64,000 nucleotides of DNA from Thalassobius sp049116315 (GCA_049116315.1 JAGDZD010000011.1:30580-94579); one strand, 5' to 3'; shown: positions 8,695 through 17,880, counted from the stretch's first letter. Notes: generated by a model not told the origin, from the letters alone. Made by a program: numbers and translations.

Positions 8695-9702
8695 ATGAAG
8701 ACACTGAAACCAACGATGATGGATGTCGCCGCGAAGGCCGAAGTGTCGCAGGCGACGGTGTCTCTTATCCTCAACGGAAGCCCCGGAGCCAAGTTCAGTG
8801 AGGCAACCCGCACGCGTGTGTTCGATGCCGCAAATGAACTGGGCTACCGTCTGGTCCAGCGGGGATCGTGGCAGGGGACACCCTCCACCAATCTCATCGC
8901 GTTCGCCACAGATGAACTGGTCAGCGACCCCTGGATGGCGCTCGCATTCGAGGGCGCACGCCAGCGCGCCCTCGAAAAAGGGGTCTCGATCATGCTGTCC
9001 GTGAGCAGTGCAGGGTTTCTGGAAGACGATGACCTGCGCCAGAAATATGAAGGGATGAACGTTATCGGGTATATTTGCGGCACGACCCTGACCCGCGAAA
9101 TCACCCTCAGCCCGTTGCTCCTAAAATCCCCGGCCGTTCTTGTGAACTGCTACGACAACAAGCGGCGCCTGCCGAGCGTGTTGCCCGGCGACGTCGAAGG
9201 GGGCCGCAGGGGCACACAGTGCCTGATCGATGCAGGGCGCAAACGGATCGCATTCATCAACGGGCAAGACGGCATCGATGCCTCGAGCGACCGTTTCCGG
9301 GGCTATCGTCAGGCCCTCGCCAGCAACGACCTGACCTTTGACCCGGATCTGGTTTACAGCGGCAACTGGGAACCCCAATCAGGCTATGACGGCGCCAAGG
9401 CGTTTCTGGCTCTCGACACGCCGCCCGACTCGATTTTCTGCGCCAACGACATGATGGCGGTGGGTTGCTACGAGTTTCTGAAAGAGGCAGGTTTGCGCAT
9501 CCCCGAAGACGTCGCAGTGGTCGGGTTCGACAACCGCGAGATTGCCCAGTTCATGCGCCCCCCGCTGACGACACTCGTTCTTCCGCATTATGATATGGGC
9601 GCCGCCGCGGTGGATCAGGTCCTTGATCTCGCCGCGGGCCTAACACCGCGCCACAACCAATTGAAGGTCGAATGTGAACTAATCGAGCGCGGGTCTGTCT
9701 AA
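8695..9702 (+). CDS. LacI-family transcriptional regulator
   Basis: The 335-residue regulator has an N-terminal LacI helix-turn-helix with hinge (TMMDVAAKAEVSQATVSLIL, then LGYRLVQ). A periplasmic-binding-like effector domain follows, ending PEDVAVVGFDNREIAQFMRPPLTTL. I start at the ATG at 8695 because homologues begin just before the HTH; the frame also continues upstream to a TTG at 8644 that overlaps the permease stop. It is third in the plus-strand operon and is the likely repressor or sensor for both divergent sugar operons, with an operator expected in 6756-6899. Confidence 0.9.
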   Translation: MKTLKPTMMDVAAKAEVSQATVSLILNGSPGAKFSEATRTRVFDAANELGYRLVQRGSWQGTPSTNLIAFATDELVSDPWMALAFEGARQRALEKGVSIMLSVSSAGFLEDDDLRQKYEGMNVIGYICGTTLTREITLSPLLLKSPAVLVNCYDNKRRLPSVLPGDVEGGRRGTQCLIDAGRKRIAFINGQDGIDASSDRFRGYRQALASNDLTFDPDLVYSGNWEPQSGYDGAKAFLALDTPPDSIFCANDMMAVGCYEFLKEAGLRIPEDVAVVGFDNREIAQFMRPPLTTLVLPHYDMGAAAVDQVLDLAAGLTPRHNQLKVECELIERGSV

Positions 9703-9766
9703 GCGCATATCGAATGTTTGCGATGTTTCTGATGTTGCGTCCCGTCAGGTCCAGAATGCGGAGCAG

Positions 9767-9802
9767 ATAAATCGAAGTATTGAAATAAATCGAAGTATTG
9801 AA
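9767..9802 (+). repeat. Perfect tandem duplication of an 18-bp unit
   Basis: ATAAATCGAAGTATTGAA occurs twice back to back at 9767-9784 and 9785-9802 without mismatch, 12 nt before the ATG of the oxidoreductase gene. The GAA at the end of the second copy merges with the ribosome binding site AAAGGGAAC. It may be a recent slippage event, or a paired regulator site controlling the downstream gene. Confidence 0.8.
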
Positions 9803-9813
9803 AGGGAACAAAA

Positions 9814-10830
9814 ATGAAAGAAATTCGCTGGGGGATACTCGGGCCTGGAACCATCGCAAACGCATTTGCAAAGGGACTTGGTGAATCCGCGCACGGCACA
9901 TTGGTAGCCGTCGCGTCACGAACGAAGGACCGGGCGGAGGCGTTTGGTGCGCGCTATGGCGTGGAAGCTGAAAGATGCTACGAGGGATATCAGGCCCTTT
10001 GTGCCGATCCCGATATCGACGCGATCTATGTGGCCACACCGCACCCGTTTCATAAAGAGCATGCGTTGATGGTCTTGGGTGCCAACAAGCACCTTCTTCT
10101 CGAAAAGCCTGCCGCGCTGAACAGACCGGACGTTCTGGAAATCGTGAACGCGGCGCGCGCGCAGGAGCTTTTCATGGGTGAGGCCTATATGTACCTACAT
10201 CACCCCCAAATCCGCGCCGCGCTTGAAATTGTGAACGATCCTTCGATGGGACCAGTCGAGCACATACGTGCGACCTTTTGTTTTGATGAACCGTTCGACC
10301 CGAAATCACGCCTCTATGATCCCAATCTCGCTGGTGGTGGCATCTTCGACGTGGGCGGCTATGTCATGTCGGCGGCATGTCTTTTTGCCGGAGCGGGTGC
10401 CGGCAGCTACCTTTGGCCAGTTGAGACCAAGACCCTTGGACTACGCGCTGAAAGCGGTGTCGACGCCTTGGCAATGGCGCTGTTGCGGTTCGATAACGAT
10501 ATTACTGCCGAGATTGCTTGCGCTGTCGGGCGTGAGATTGGACAAAGGGTTGCGGTTCACTGCAAGCATGGCAAAGTCGTGCTTGATACCCCTTGGCTGC
10601 CGGGAAATGAAGCCGCGCCAGCGGACAGTGACATTGAAATCTGGTCTGAGGGTTCGCATCGAACACAATCGATTCCTGCATCAAGAATGCTGTATGCATA
10701 TGAAGCCGACGCAGCCAATCTGGCGATCGGCGCCGGGCGCAAAGAGTTTACGTATCCTGCGATTTCGACAGAAGAATCTTTGGCGATGGCTGCATTATTA
10801 GACGAATGGCACACAAGCATTGTGGGGTGA
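9814..10830 (+). CDS. Gfo/Idh/MocA-family oxidoreductase
   Basis: The 338-residue cytosolic enzyme starts with a Rossmann fold (GILGPGTIANAFAKGL) and has the family motif EKPAALN (residues about 96-102), corresponding to the conserved EKP with its catalytic Lys. A C-terminal alpha/beta substrate domain includes DVGGYVMSAA. AAAGGGAAC lies 5 nt before the ATG. Members oxidise sugars, inositols or sugar acids with NAD(P). In this island it is probably the first catabolic step for the transported sugar. Some family members are pentose or aldose 1-dehydrogenases, which matters for the incomplete pathway at 55-60 kb. Confidence 0.88.
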   Translation: MKEIRWGILGPGTIANAFAKGLGESAHGTLVAVASRTKDRAEAFGARYGVEAERCYEGYQALCADPDIDAIYVATPHPFHKEHALMVLGANKHLLLEKPAALNRPDVLEIVNAARAQELFMGEAYMYLHHPQIRAALEIVNDPSMGPVEHIRATFCFDEPFDPKSRLYDPNLAGGGIFDVGGYVMSAACLFAGAGAGSYLWPVETKTLGLRAESGVDALAMALLRFDNDITAEIACAVGREIGQRVAVHCKHGKVVLDTPWLPGNEAAPADSDIEIWSEGSHRTQSIPASRMLYAYEADAANLAIGAGRKEFTYPAISTEESLAMAALLDEWHTSIVG

Positions 10831-10928
10831 TTGAAACTCTTGATCTTGTTGGACGGACGGCAAGGCTGCCCCCATTATGTTGCCGTTACTGGCTGTAAGG
10901 CTGGGCGCAGATAACGACCGCCGCAGCG

Positions 10929-11276
10929 ATGACCGTCAGTTTCGTTGTTGACCTCGGTTGGCCCCCAGCCTTTTCTAAGACGCAGAATGAGCCAGAGAGC
11001 ATTTGGCTTGCCGTACTTGAGCGTGCTCTTGCTGGCTTCGGCGGGCTGAGGCTCGATCCAGATGATTGGATGGGCGCGATCTACATCATCGCAGCTTCGC
11101 CAGATCATCAGCGCAAAAGGATCTCGAAAGCGCTAATGCGACACGCGGAGGATAAGATCGATGCATTTGGCGCGAAGATGATAATGATCGAGATCATCAG
11201 AGACAGCGGGCATGAAGGTGCCTGTCATGCGTATGAAGCTTTTGCTTTCGAGCGGTGGCCCGTAGCTGGGTATTGA
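10929..11276 (+). pseudogene. GNAT N-acetyltransferase remnant
   Basis: The last two thirds of this frame (about 11071-11276) read YIIAASPDHQRKRISKALMRH then EAFAFERWPVAGY, which matches the acetyl-CoA-binding core and C-terminus of GNAT acetyltransferases. The normally conserved (Q/R)xxGxG/A loop reads QRKRIS, having lost its glycines, and the N-terminal 60 residues do not look like the family. The frame is shorter than the usual 150 or more residues. It is likely a decayed fragment at the right border of the first sugar island. Confidence 0.55.
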
Positions 11277-11549
11277 AAGAGCTTTGACGCGATGTGCGAG
11301 ATAGCGGCCGTTCCTGCCGCCAGTTTCTAAGTCAGCTTCGTCCCGCATCTTACCAGTTCGTACACGATGCAGCGAACGGCAGGTGTACGAATAAGGAGGG
11401 ACTTCTGAGAATTTCATCTACCAGCCATGTTATAAACCAATGTCGCCTATTTCACTCGGCCCAATGGTGACGGGAGATTGAAACGCAGAACGCCCCCCTT
11501 ACTGGCAGCCCTAGCGTGGGATTCCGCCCCTTCGGGCATTCGACCCCAC

Positions 11550-12068
11550 TTACCGATCGGGCGCTGCTTCAAGGGACGTCTCGAACCGCTTGTCCGCCGC
11601 CGCTGCTTCTTTCAAGAGCGCGTCGAAATTGTCAGGTGGATTGCCATCTTCCAACATCCCTTTGAACGTCGCATAGGCATCCGTCTTGCTGCCGTAGGCG
11701 CGCAGGGTCTTGTCGTCGTTCACCCACGCCACCACGATGACCTTCGCATCGCTGTTGAACCGATAGAACAGCCGATACTGCTGGAAGAATTTCGCCCGGA
11801 ACCAGTGCTTGCGGTGATCGCCGAGTGTGCCGCCTTGCCGGAAGGCGGCGGCACCCGGATCTGCCGGTATGGCCTCGGTGACCAGCTTGAAGATGGCGGC
11901 CAGCCGTTTCGTGGAATTCTTCTTGCGCCAGGTCTTGGGATCGCGTGCCTTACGCGCCTCGACTTCCTCGATCAGCCCTTCGAGCTGGTCCAGAAAGAGC
12001 GGATGCGCATAAATCGACCATCCGTTTACGACAAGGGGCGCTTGAGCGGGCACGCTATCGCCGCTCAT
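11550..12068 (-). CDS. yhaV: Type II toxin YhaV (ribonuclease)
   Basis: The 172-residue protein matches the YhaV family. It begins NGWSIYAHPLFLDQLEGL and has the core KHWFRAKFFQQYRLFYRF followed by VVAWVNDDKTLRAYGSKTDAY, the region of the RelE-like ribonuclease fold. The ATG overlaps the stop of the PrlF antitoxin gene by 4 nt (ATGA at 12065-12068), the normal gene order for this system. On a plasmid it stabilises inheritance by post-segregational inhibition. The pair should be autoregulated by the PrlF-YhaV complex. Length and core look intact. Confidence 0.9.
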   Translation of the reverse strand: MSGDSVPAQAPLVVNGWSIYAHPLFLDQLEGLIEEVEARKARDPKTWRKKNSTKRLAAIFKLVTEAIPADPGAAAFRQGGTLGDHRKHWFRAKFFQQYRLFYRFNSDAKVIVVAWVNDDKTLRAYGSKTDAYATFKGMLEDGNPPDNFDALLKEAAAADKRFETSLEAAPDR

Positions 12069-12391
12069 TCATCCTCGAGCGATAGCGGCGCATCGAGATC
12101 GACGTCAACGTCTCCGACCAGTGCTGCAAGACGGTCATGCAAAGCCCCATCGAACGCCCGAATGCGGTCCGGATGCGCCTTGATATCGGCCTCGACAAAA
12201 TCGAGAAAGGCGCCGAGCACAGGATCTTCCTCGTCGCTGCGCACGGGCTCAATATAGACCCTGCCACTCGGCTCGGTGCAGTAGCGAATCTGGTCGCCCT
12301 TGCCCAGCTTGAGCTGCTTGCGCACACCCGCCGGCACGGTCGTCTGATACCGATCCGTGAGTTTCGAGACATCTTGTGCGAGCGCTGTCAT
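12065..12391 (-). CDS. prlF: PrlF-type antitoxin (AbrB-like swapped-hairpin)
   Basis: The 108-residue protein starts at the ATG at 12391, with AGGAG 7 nt upstream. Its N-terminal half (SKLTDRYQTTVPAGVRKQLKL then GDQIRYCTEPSGRVYIEPV) is the AbrB/MazE-like swapped-hairpin DNA-binding domain. The C-terminal acidic half (DPVLGAFLDFVEADI) contacts the toxin in this family. It is first in the operon and directly coupled to yhaV. The gap upstream (12392-12516) is the place for the autoregulated promoter. Confidence 0.9.
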   Translation of the reverse strand: MTALAQDVSKLTDRYQTTVPAGVRKQLKLGKGDQIRYCTEPSGRVYIEPVRSDEEDPVLGAFLDFVEADIKAHPDRIRAFDGALHDRLAALVGDVDVDLDAPLSLEDE

Positions 12392-12516
12392 GGCAGTCTC
12401 CTGAAAGAATGGGGGTCTTTGCTGCTTGCGATAGGTAATGCATTTGCATTGCCATGTCAAGATAAGCCGCAGGATCTGCTGTCGCCGGGCAGGTCAATGA
12501 ACCGTCCGGCGCTGAC

Positions 12517-13170
12517 CTATTCTCGCCCCGCCAGGAACTCCGCCAGCACAGGACTGGCCGCACCATTCGCGGAACTGAGCAGCTCCGAGCCCGCCAGCGT
12601 CGCTTTCGACAGGCGCACGAGCCCGCCGGTTTCCTCGATGCGGTAGCAGCGGCGCTTTTGCCGCCCGCGCCTGTAGTGGGTCGCGGTGACGATCTGGCAG
12701 GTGCTGCCATCGGTGAGCGTCACAGGGGTGGCGAGCCTGATCTTGTCTCCCTCCTCGTAGTCCGGGATCGCAGCCCAATCCCGGCAGCGCTGGCGCCAGG
12801 CGTGAGCATAGCTGTCTGGGTCTTTCAGCTCGGACAGCAGGGCCAATAGGCTCAGTGGCGCGCGGGATTCGACCGGTCCCGCGCTTTCCTCCATGTCCTT
12901 GTAGCCCCAGCAGCCGTCATCATATCGGGTAAGGAATACGGCGGCGAAAGTGATGGAGCCATCCGCATCGGTGACATAGGTCGTGTCTTCGACAGGGGTG
13001 CCGTCGATATTTGTGACCTTTGCCGCCGCGTACCAAGTCGAACCCACCTTGCAGGCTTTGACCAGTTCCGTCTTGCGCCTTTCGCTCTCGAAGGTGCAGA
13101 GCCGGGCAATCTCCGCTTTCTCATCCGCGTAGGTCTGGACGCGGCGATCGGTATAGAAGAGCCAACCCAT
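12517..13170 (-). CDS. Conserved plasmid protein of the MGWLFYTD family (DUF6927-like)
   Basis: The 217-residue cytosolic protein starts MGWLFYTDRRVQTYADEKAEIARL and continues through WYAAAKV, DDGCWGYKDM and WRQRCRDW. From memory it is a conserved protein accompanying ParB and ArdC genes on Rhodobacteraceae plasmids. Its ATG overlaps the TGA of the upstream gene (TGATG), so the two are coupled. The C-terminal third contains VTLTDGSTCQIVTATHYRRGRQKRRCYRI. No catalytic motif is evident and the function is unknown. Confidence 0.75.
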   Translation of the reverse strand: MGWLFYTDRRVQTYADEKAEIARLCTFESERRKTELVKACKVGSTWYAAAKVTNIDGTPVEDTTYVTDADGSITFAAVFLTRYDDGCWGYKDMEESAGPVESRAPLSLLALLSELKDPDSYAHAWRQRCRDWAAIPDYEEGDKIRLATPVTLTDGSTCQIVTATHYRRGRQKRRCYRIEETGGLVRLSKATLAGSELLSSANGAASPVLAEFLAGRE

Positions 13171-13763
13171 CACGCCGCCCTCCGGTCATCGATTTCCATC
13201 AGCGCATCGAGCGGCACGCGGTAGGGCTGCATGGCGTCGAAATCCTCGCAATTGCCGCAGTTCTGCACGATCGCGAAGGTATCGCAGGCATCCTTGAGGA
13301 TAACCCGGAAGGTGCCGCCGAGGCCCGAGGGCACTTCGTAGGTTCCGCCGATGAGATAATCCGAGGCCCGGCGCACGAAGACGCGGATGCTGTGGCCATC
13401 GGTGGCGAGCCGGATGGCCCCTCGCCCCCGGTCGATGAGCACCTGCACGTCATCCAGGATGTCGGTGTAGAACTGGCCGGTCAGATCACGAAACGCCATG
13501 CGGCGCTGCGCCATCCAGTCGGTGTCCCGAAACGGGTTCATGCCGTCGGCGAAGGCGAAGGAAGGATCGGCCTGCTCGGTGGTAACGATACGGGTGGTCG
13601 TGCCATCGATGCCGTTCGAGCGCAGATGCACACCATTGCCGACGATGAGGATCAGGGCGGGCCTGTCCACGGGCCCGTTCCAGTTGGGCAGGAAGGTCTT
13701 GCAGGCGCGCGCATGTGCGATTTGCGCCGCAACAGCGGACGCAGAGAACTTGAGAATAGCCAT
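13170..13763 (-). CDS. Conserved plasmid protein of unknown function
   Basis: The 197-residue protein starts at the ATG at 13763 (MAILKFSASAVAAQIAHARA), preceded by GGAAAGACATCCCT; the frame also reads 22 codons further upstream. It has no signal peptide or membrane segment. Several Cys residues cluster near the C-terminus (DACDTFAIVQNCGNCEDF), a possible metal- or disulfide-forming patch. It lies between the ParB-like gene and the MGWLFYTD gene and is translationally coupled to the latter. This block is typical of roseobacter plasmids, but I do not know the function. Confidence 0.7.
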   Translation of the reverse strand: MAILKFSASAVAAQIAHARACKTFLPNWNGPVDRPALILIVGNGVHLRSNGIDGTTTRIVTTEQADPSFAFADGMNPFRDTDWMAQRRMAFRDLTGQFYTDILDDVQVLIDRGRGAIRLATDGHSIRVFVRRASDYLIGGTYEVPSGLGGTFRVILKDACDTFAIVQNCGNCEDFDAMQPYRVPLDALMEIDDRRAA

Positions 13764-13835
13764 AGGGATGTCTTTCCGTTGGGTGTGGGAGGGTCGACCC
13801 GCGCGAGGAATGCCTCGCGCGGGTCGCATGATCGC

Positions 13836-15818
13836 TCAGGCCGCTTGCGCGACCTCGCTGTCAGGCTCGGGGGTTTCCGCAGCGGGCTCCGCCTCATCAA
13901 AGGCGATACCGGCGGTCTGCATCATCGGCGGGCACCAGGCGGCTACGGCAGCGCGCTGCGCGTCCGTCAGTGTGGCGAAGGGTTCAGCGAAGAGCTTGTC
14001 GCAGAAGGCGACGATCTCTTTCTTGCTCGACGAGGCCAGCGTCACAGCCTCCTGGGCGAGACCCAGATCCTCGCCGAGGATCTTCAGGAGCCAAGCCTTC
14101 TTGAAGCGATTGAAGAGCGCCGCGTTCGGCGTCCAATGCGCGCGGATATCGGGCATGATCTCGATCTCGAACGCATGCATCAGGCTGTCGCGCGATCGGT
14201 CCCGCGCGAAGCAGGACTGCGTGGTGCTGGCGGTGGCATAGGCGACGAGCTTGGCCTTCTCCGCTGCATCGAGCGCGCGAAACGCCGCGAACTGATCGGC
14301 GGGCGCGCGGGTGTCATCGAGCCAGGAGAGATCAAGTGCATCATGCGCCGCCGCCACCTGCTCGAGCGAGGTCTCGTCGATCTCGTCCATCTTGGCATGG
14401 CTGCGGTATTCCTTGCGGGCATCGATCTTGATCGCCTGCGTGACACTCATGCCGCTGGCCAGAACGTCACTGACCAGCTTGAAGAGCGTCAGATCGAGCG
14501 TGGCTTCCGGATGCAGCGCCATCGCGGCCCCAAGCGCCATGGCTCGCTCGGTCTTGAGGTCCTCAGCCAGTGAGGCTGGATAGGTGATTTCGCCGGCGTC
14601 TGGGGCCTCCTCCCCGGTCGGGCTAGCCGAGGAGCCGCGCGCGCCTTCCACTTTCACGGTGTCTTCCGGACGGACGAGGCCCACATGGAGGGTCACCTGC
14701 CCGCCCGACCACGACGCAATCACACCAGCACGGGCGAGGTCCTCGGTGCTATAGGCCTCCTGAAGATCGCGGGCTTCCTCTTCCAGAGCGTCCACGCGCT
14801 CGTAAAGGGCATTGTAGGCACCGTCCTCGAGCCCCTCATCCTCCATCTCGAGCTGCAATTTCTCAAGCTCGGCGGTGATCTCATCGATGCGCTTCTGGGC
14901 AGCCTCATCCGGCTCGATCGGGCCGGGATAGACGCGGCCATAGTCGGCCATGGTCGCGTAGTCATAGCGCACCATCGCATCGGCCCAGGCAAAGCCCAGC
15001 CTCATACGGGCCTCCTCGGCGGCGGCACCGAGCTTCTCGAGCAGGATGGTCTCGACCAGTGCCGCATCCTCGAGCACGGAATGCTCTTCCAGAAGATCGG
15101 CCGCGACAGCGCCGCCCCGCGCCTCGTAATCCGCGCGCACGAAAGCCCCGATATCATCGCTGACCTGCACACCGCGGGATTTGAGGGCCTGACGGACGGT
15201 ATAGGCCTGCAGATAGCCGCCGTCTTTTGTGAGCGCCTCGAAGACCTCGCGCTGCGCCTCCTGGCTCGGATGCTCGGCGAAGGCCTTCATCGTGTCGAGC
15301 GTGATCACCTTGGCCCGGGCCGCGGCGCGGATGTCGGGGTGGATCAGGCCATAGCGCAACCGGCTTTTCACGGCCGCCACCGTGGTGCCGAAGGTCTTTG
15401 CGATGGTCTCGGGCGTCTGGCCGTCGATCTCCATCATCCGGGCGAAAGCCTCGAACTCGTCGATTGCGTTCATCGGTGCCTGGGTAATGTTCTCGGCGAG
15501 CGACAGCGCCGTGGTGACGTCGCAGTCGTCTGGGACAAGGCGACAGTCGACCTTGGTTTTCGCGGTGAACCCCTTGACGGCCTTGTCGGCGGCCAGCTCC
15601 TTCATGGCTGCATGGCGCCGGCCACCGGCCAGCACGGCGTACTTGCCGTCGAGCTTCTGGACCAGGAGCGGCTGCAAGAGACTCAGCACAGCGATGCTGG
15701 CTTTCAGGTGGGCGATGTTCTCGGGATCATAGGTTTCCGGCGCGTTGCTGCGCACATTGGCGGGATGCAGGACTAGATCGCCGATAGCGACGGTAAGGGG
15801 AGCAAAGCTTGTGGTCAT
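13836..15818 (-). CDS. Long ParB/Spo0J-like DNA-binding protein
   Basis: The 660-residue protein has an N-terminal ParB/Srx domain: LVLHPANVRSN, then LKASIAVLSLLQPLLV and the phosphate-binding-loop motif LAGGRRHAAMKEL at about 66-78. A KorB-like helix-turn-helix region follows (ETIAKFGTTVAAVKSRLRYGLI, given here without its middle residue). A coiled coil lies near residues 300-350. It is about twice the length of true partition ParB proteins and is not paired with a ParA here. These long versions belong to the accessory/transfer backbone of alphaproteobacterial plasmids. The repB gene at 20930 is the actual partition protein. GGAAGGATATCCC precedes the ATG. Confidence 0.88.
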   Translation of the reverse strand: MTTSFAPLTVAIGDLVLHPANVRSNAPETYDPENIAHLKASIAVLSLLQPLLVQKLDGKYAVLAGGRRHAAMKELAADKAVKGFTAKTKVDCRLVPDDCDVTTALSLAENITQAPMNAIDEFEAFARMMEIDGQTPETIAKTFGTTVAAVKSRLRYGLIHPDIRAAARAKVITLDTMKAFAEHPSQEAQREVFEALTKDGGYLQAYTVRQALKSRGVQVSDDIGAFVRADYEARGGAVAADLLEEHSVLEDAALVETILLEKLGAAAEEARMRLGFAWADAMVRYDYATMADYGRVYPGPIEPDEAAQKRIDEITAELEKLQLEMEDEGLEDGAYNALYERVDALEEEARDLQEAYSTEDLARAGVIASWSGGQVTLHVGLVRPEDTVKVEGARGSSASPTGEEAPDAGEITYPASLAEDLKTERAMALGAAMALHPEATLDLTLFKLVSDVLASGMSVTQAIKIDARKEYRSHAKMDEIDETSLEQVAAAHDALDLSWLDDTRAPADQFAAFRALDAAEKAKLVAYATASTTQSCFARDRSRDSLMHAFEIEIMPDIRAHWTPNAALFNRFKKAWLLKILGEDLGLAQEAVTLASSSKKEIVAFCDKLFAEPFATLTDAQRAAVAAWCPPMMQTAGIAFDEAEPAAETPEPDSEVAQAA

Positions 15819-15972
15819 GGGATATCCTTCCAGGTGGGTGAGATGCGGCCCGCGCGCTTGCGCGTGACCAATCCCCGGCTTCAGGGATCACCACGACAAA
15901 AGGCCTACTCTCCCTTTAAGAGGGCCGTGGGCCTTCATTGCCTGGAGCGTCAGGAGGGGGGTGTCCCCTGCC

Positions 15973-16362
15973 CTACCAGTCGCGCGCCAACATGATGGTC
16001 AGCACGCGCATGGTGGTGGCTGGATTGTCCGGGGCCTCGGCACCGTAGCGAAAATCGGAATCTGACTCATAGAGATCAATTTTCCAGAACACGGTCTCGC
16101 CCCGGATATCGACCGCCCCGAAATCATGCCATCCTTCGGGATCATTCTCCTTCTCGAACGTGGCAAACTCGCCGGTTGCCTTCACCGCCTCGGCCATAAA
16201 GCCGTCGCCGGCCTCCATAAGCGAGCGGGTGACATGCATCCGGCCCTGGATGGGCTGCGCGGGCGGCACCCCGAGGCACGCAAGCTTGCGAAACGCGTCG
16301 TTCTGCGCTGCGATCACACTCGGATTAGGGCTGTCTGTCTGGGGTTGTACGGCGATGGTCAT
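15973..16362 (-). CDS. DUF3768 domain protein
   Basis: The 129-residue protein carries the DUF3768 core: NDPEGWHDFGAVDI followed by VFWKIDLYESDSD and, at the C-terminus, TMRVLTIMLARDW. The N-terminal part has the IAAQNDAFRK start common to this family. AAGGAATGCCCC precedes the ATG. It lies between ardC and the ParB-like gene, its usual neighbours on plasmids of this group. The biochemical role is unknown, and no signal peptide or membrane segment is present. Confidence 0.85.
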   Translation of the reverse strand: MTIAVQPQTDSPNPSVIAAQNDAFRKLACLGVPPAQPIQGRMHVTRSLMEAGDGFMAEAVKATGEFATFEKENDPEGWHDFGAVDIRGETVFWKIDLYESDSDFRYGAEAPDNPATTMRVLTIMLARDW

Positions 16363-16430
16363 GGGGCATTCCTTTGAAAAGCTGAAACACCCTCCCCAAA
16401 GCCTGCTTTCCCTTTACTGGCACAAACCGT

Positions 16431-17369
16431 TCAAGCAGCCTGGGCGCCCTCCCCTGCACTACCCGCCTCCGACCGTGCGATCAGGTAGTCGCAGGCGCGC
16501 TGCGCGTCGGCCGCGTGCTTGAAGATCGCGTTCTTGTCAGAGCGCAGCACGCGCAGCCAGTTGTAGAGATACGCCGCGTTCATCTCGAGTGTATGGGCTG
16601 TAAAGCCGAGCGTCTGGCCAAGGAACACCGAGGTCAGCTCGGCGACGATTTCTTCGCGGGCATAGGCCGTGTTGCCGAAGCGTGACAAACCGTAGTCCCG
16701 GTTCAGCCGATGGCGCGCCTTGGTGGCATGGGCGAGCTCATGCGCCCAGACCCCGTAAAAGTTCCGCGGGTTCTCGAACCTGGAAATGGATGGCATGAAC
16801 ACCTTATCCACGGGCGGCAGGTAGTAGGCTTCCGTCCCGGTGAAGACGGTTGTGATGTCGATGGCATCGAAAAACGCCTGCATGTGCGAGATGGGCTCGG
16901 ACGGAGGATGCTCGGGCACGGGCTCCGGGTCGGGGAAGAAGCTGTCGGGCAAGCCCTCGATCTGGCAGGCATTGAACACGCGATAGGATTTCTGGAAGCG
17001 GAAGATACGGGCTTCCTCGGAGTGATCATCGCCGTCGCTGCGGTCGTCCTCGCCGCCCGCGTCTTTCCGGCTTTGACCGTAATAAACGACGACAGAGGAC
17101 TTCTCGCCCTTGCGGACCTTTGCGTCCAACGCATTGGCCTGCGGCAACGTCATCCAGAAGGGCGAGCTGTGGCCCGCTATCACGGTGCGCATCGTCAGCA
17201 GGAAGTTATTGACCCCCTGATAGGGTTCACCCCCCACGCGCAAGGGACGAGAGCTGCCGCCTGCGGTCCAGGGCTTGCGCCATGGCAGGACACCGCGCTC
17301 GATGATGCGGATGATTTCGTTTGTGATGATCTCGGAGGCATCGAATTTGGGCGTGCGGGATCGGGCCAT
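16431..17369 (-). CDS. ardC: ArdC-like antirestriction protein with zincin metallopeptidase domain
   Basis: The 312-residue protein starts at the ATG at 17369 behind a perfect AAGGAGG. The N-terminal ssDNA-binding domain reads FDASEIITNEIIRIIERGVLPW then YQGVNNFLL and FWMTLPQANALDAKVRKGEKS. The C-terminal zincin domain carries WAHELAHATKARHRL (HExxH-like, as HELAH) and the downstream glutamate in REEIVAELTSVFLG. ArdC proteins are thought to protect incoming single-stranded plasmid DNA during conjugation. All key residues are present. Confidence 0.9.
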   Translation of the reverse strand: MARSRTPKFDASEIITNEIIRIIERGVLPWRKPWTAGGSSRPLRVGGEPYQGVNNFLLTMRTVIAGHSSPFWMTLPQANALDAKVRKGEKSSVVVYYGQSRKDAGGEDDRSDGDDHSEEARIFRFQKSYRVFNACQIEGLPDSFFPDPEPVPEHPPSEPISHMQAFFDAIDITTVFTGTEAYYLPPVDKVFMPSISRFENPRNFYGVWAHELAHATKARHRLNRDYGLSRFGNTAYAREEIVAELTSVFLGQTLGFTAHTLEMNAAYLYNWLRVLRSDKNAIFKHAADAQRACDYLIARSEAGSAGEGAQAA

Positions 17370-17409
17370 GGCTGGCCTCCTTTCGAGTGTTGGTGTGAGG
17401 GGATGGTGA

Positions 17410-17880
17410 TCAGGTTGGCCGACTGGGGCGTGGGTCGTTGACGATCCTCGCGCCAAGCGCGTCGACCATGTCGATGTAGGTGGTCAGCGAGACGGACCTG
17501 ACAGGACCGCAAGGTTCAGGGTCGACCGGTCCGTCCCGTGTCACGCGGGGGAGATTCGCGAAAGCGATGGCATCGCTGACGGGTCGGATATCGATGAACG
17601 TCGTTCCGCGTGCGACCACAAGAGCGGCCAAGGGAAAGCGCTCGATCGGCGCGCAGGTCGACACGGTGGTCCAACCGAGATGGATGAATGTCCCGCCCTT
17701 TCCGCAGATTACATGGGCATTCGGCAATGTCGCCGCCTGCCTGAGATAGCCGAGATCACGCAGGACGGTCTCGCGTTCGAGCTGCCGCGCCTGCGCCGAC
17801 TGGCCGGTTCGGCGCTGTTCCTTGTGTCGCCACCACGAGGCAGCGATTGCGCGCAGCACGCGCAAGACACCTGCTTGCAT
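17410..17880 (-). CDS. Hypothetical plasmid protein
   Basis: The 156-residue protein starts at the ATG at 17880 (MQAGVLRVLRAIAASWW), preceded by AAGGGCATTCCC. The frame also opens at an ATG five codons upstream, which has no ribosome site. Residues 10-45 form a basic, hydrophilic helix-rich segment; the rest (GGTFIHLGWTTVST and ARGTTFIDIRPVSDAIAF) has beta character. It precedes ardC by 40 nt on the same strand. I do not recognise the family. Confidence 0.55.
   Translation of the reverse strand: MQAGVLRVLRAIAASWWRHKEQRRTGQSAQARQLERETVLRDLGYLRQAATLPNAHVICGKGGTFIHLGWTTVSTCAPIERFPLAALVVARGTTFIDIRPVSDAIAFANLPRVTRDGPVDPEPCGPVRSVSLTTYIDMVDALGARIVNDPRPSRPT

Noticed and set aside
13392..14573. Plus-strand frame of 393 codons across the ParB-like gene
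   Set aside because: It is antisense to two conserved backbone genes with good ribosome sites, and its sequence resembles no family.
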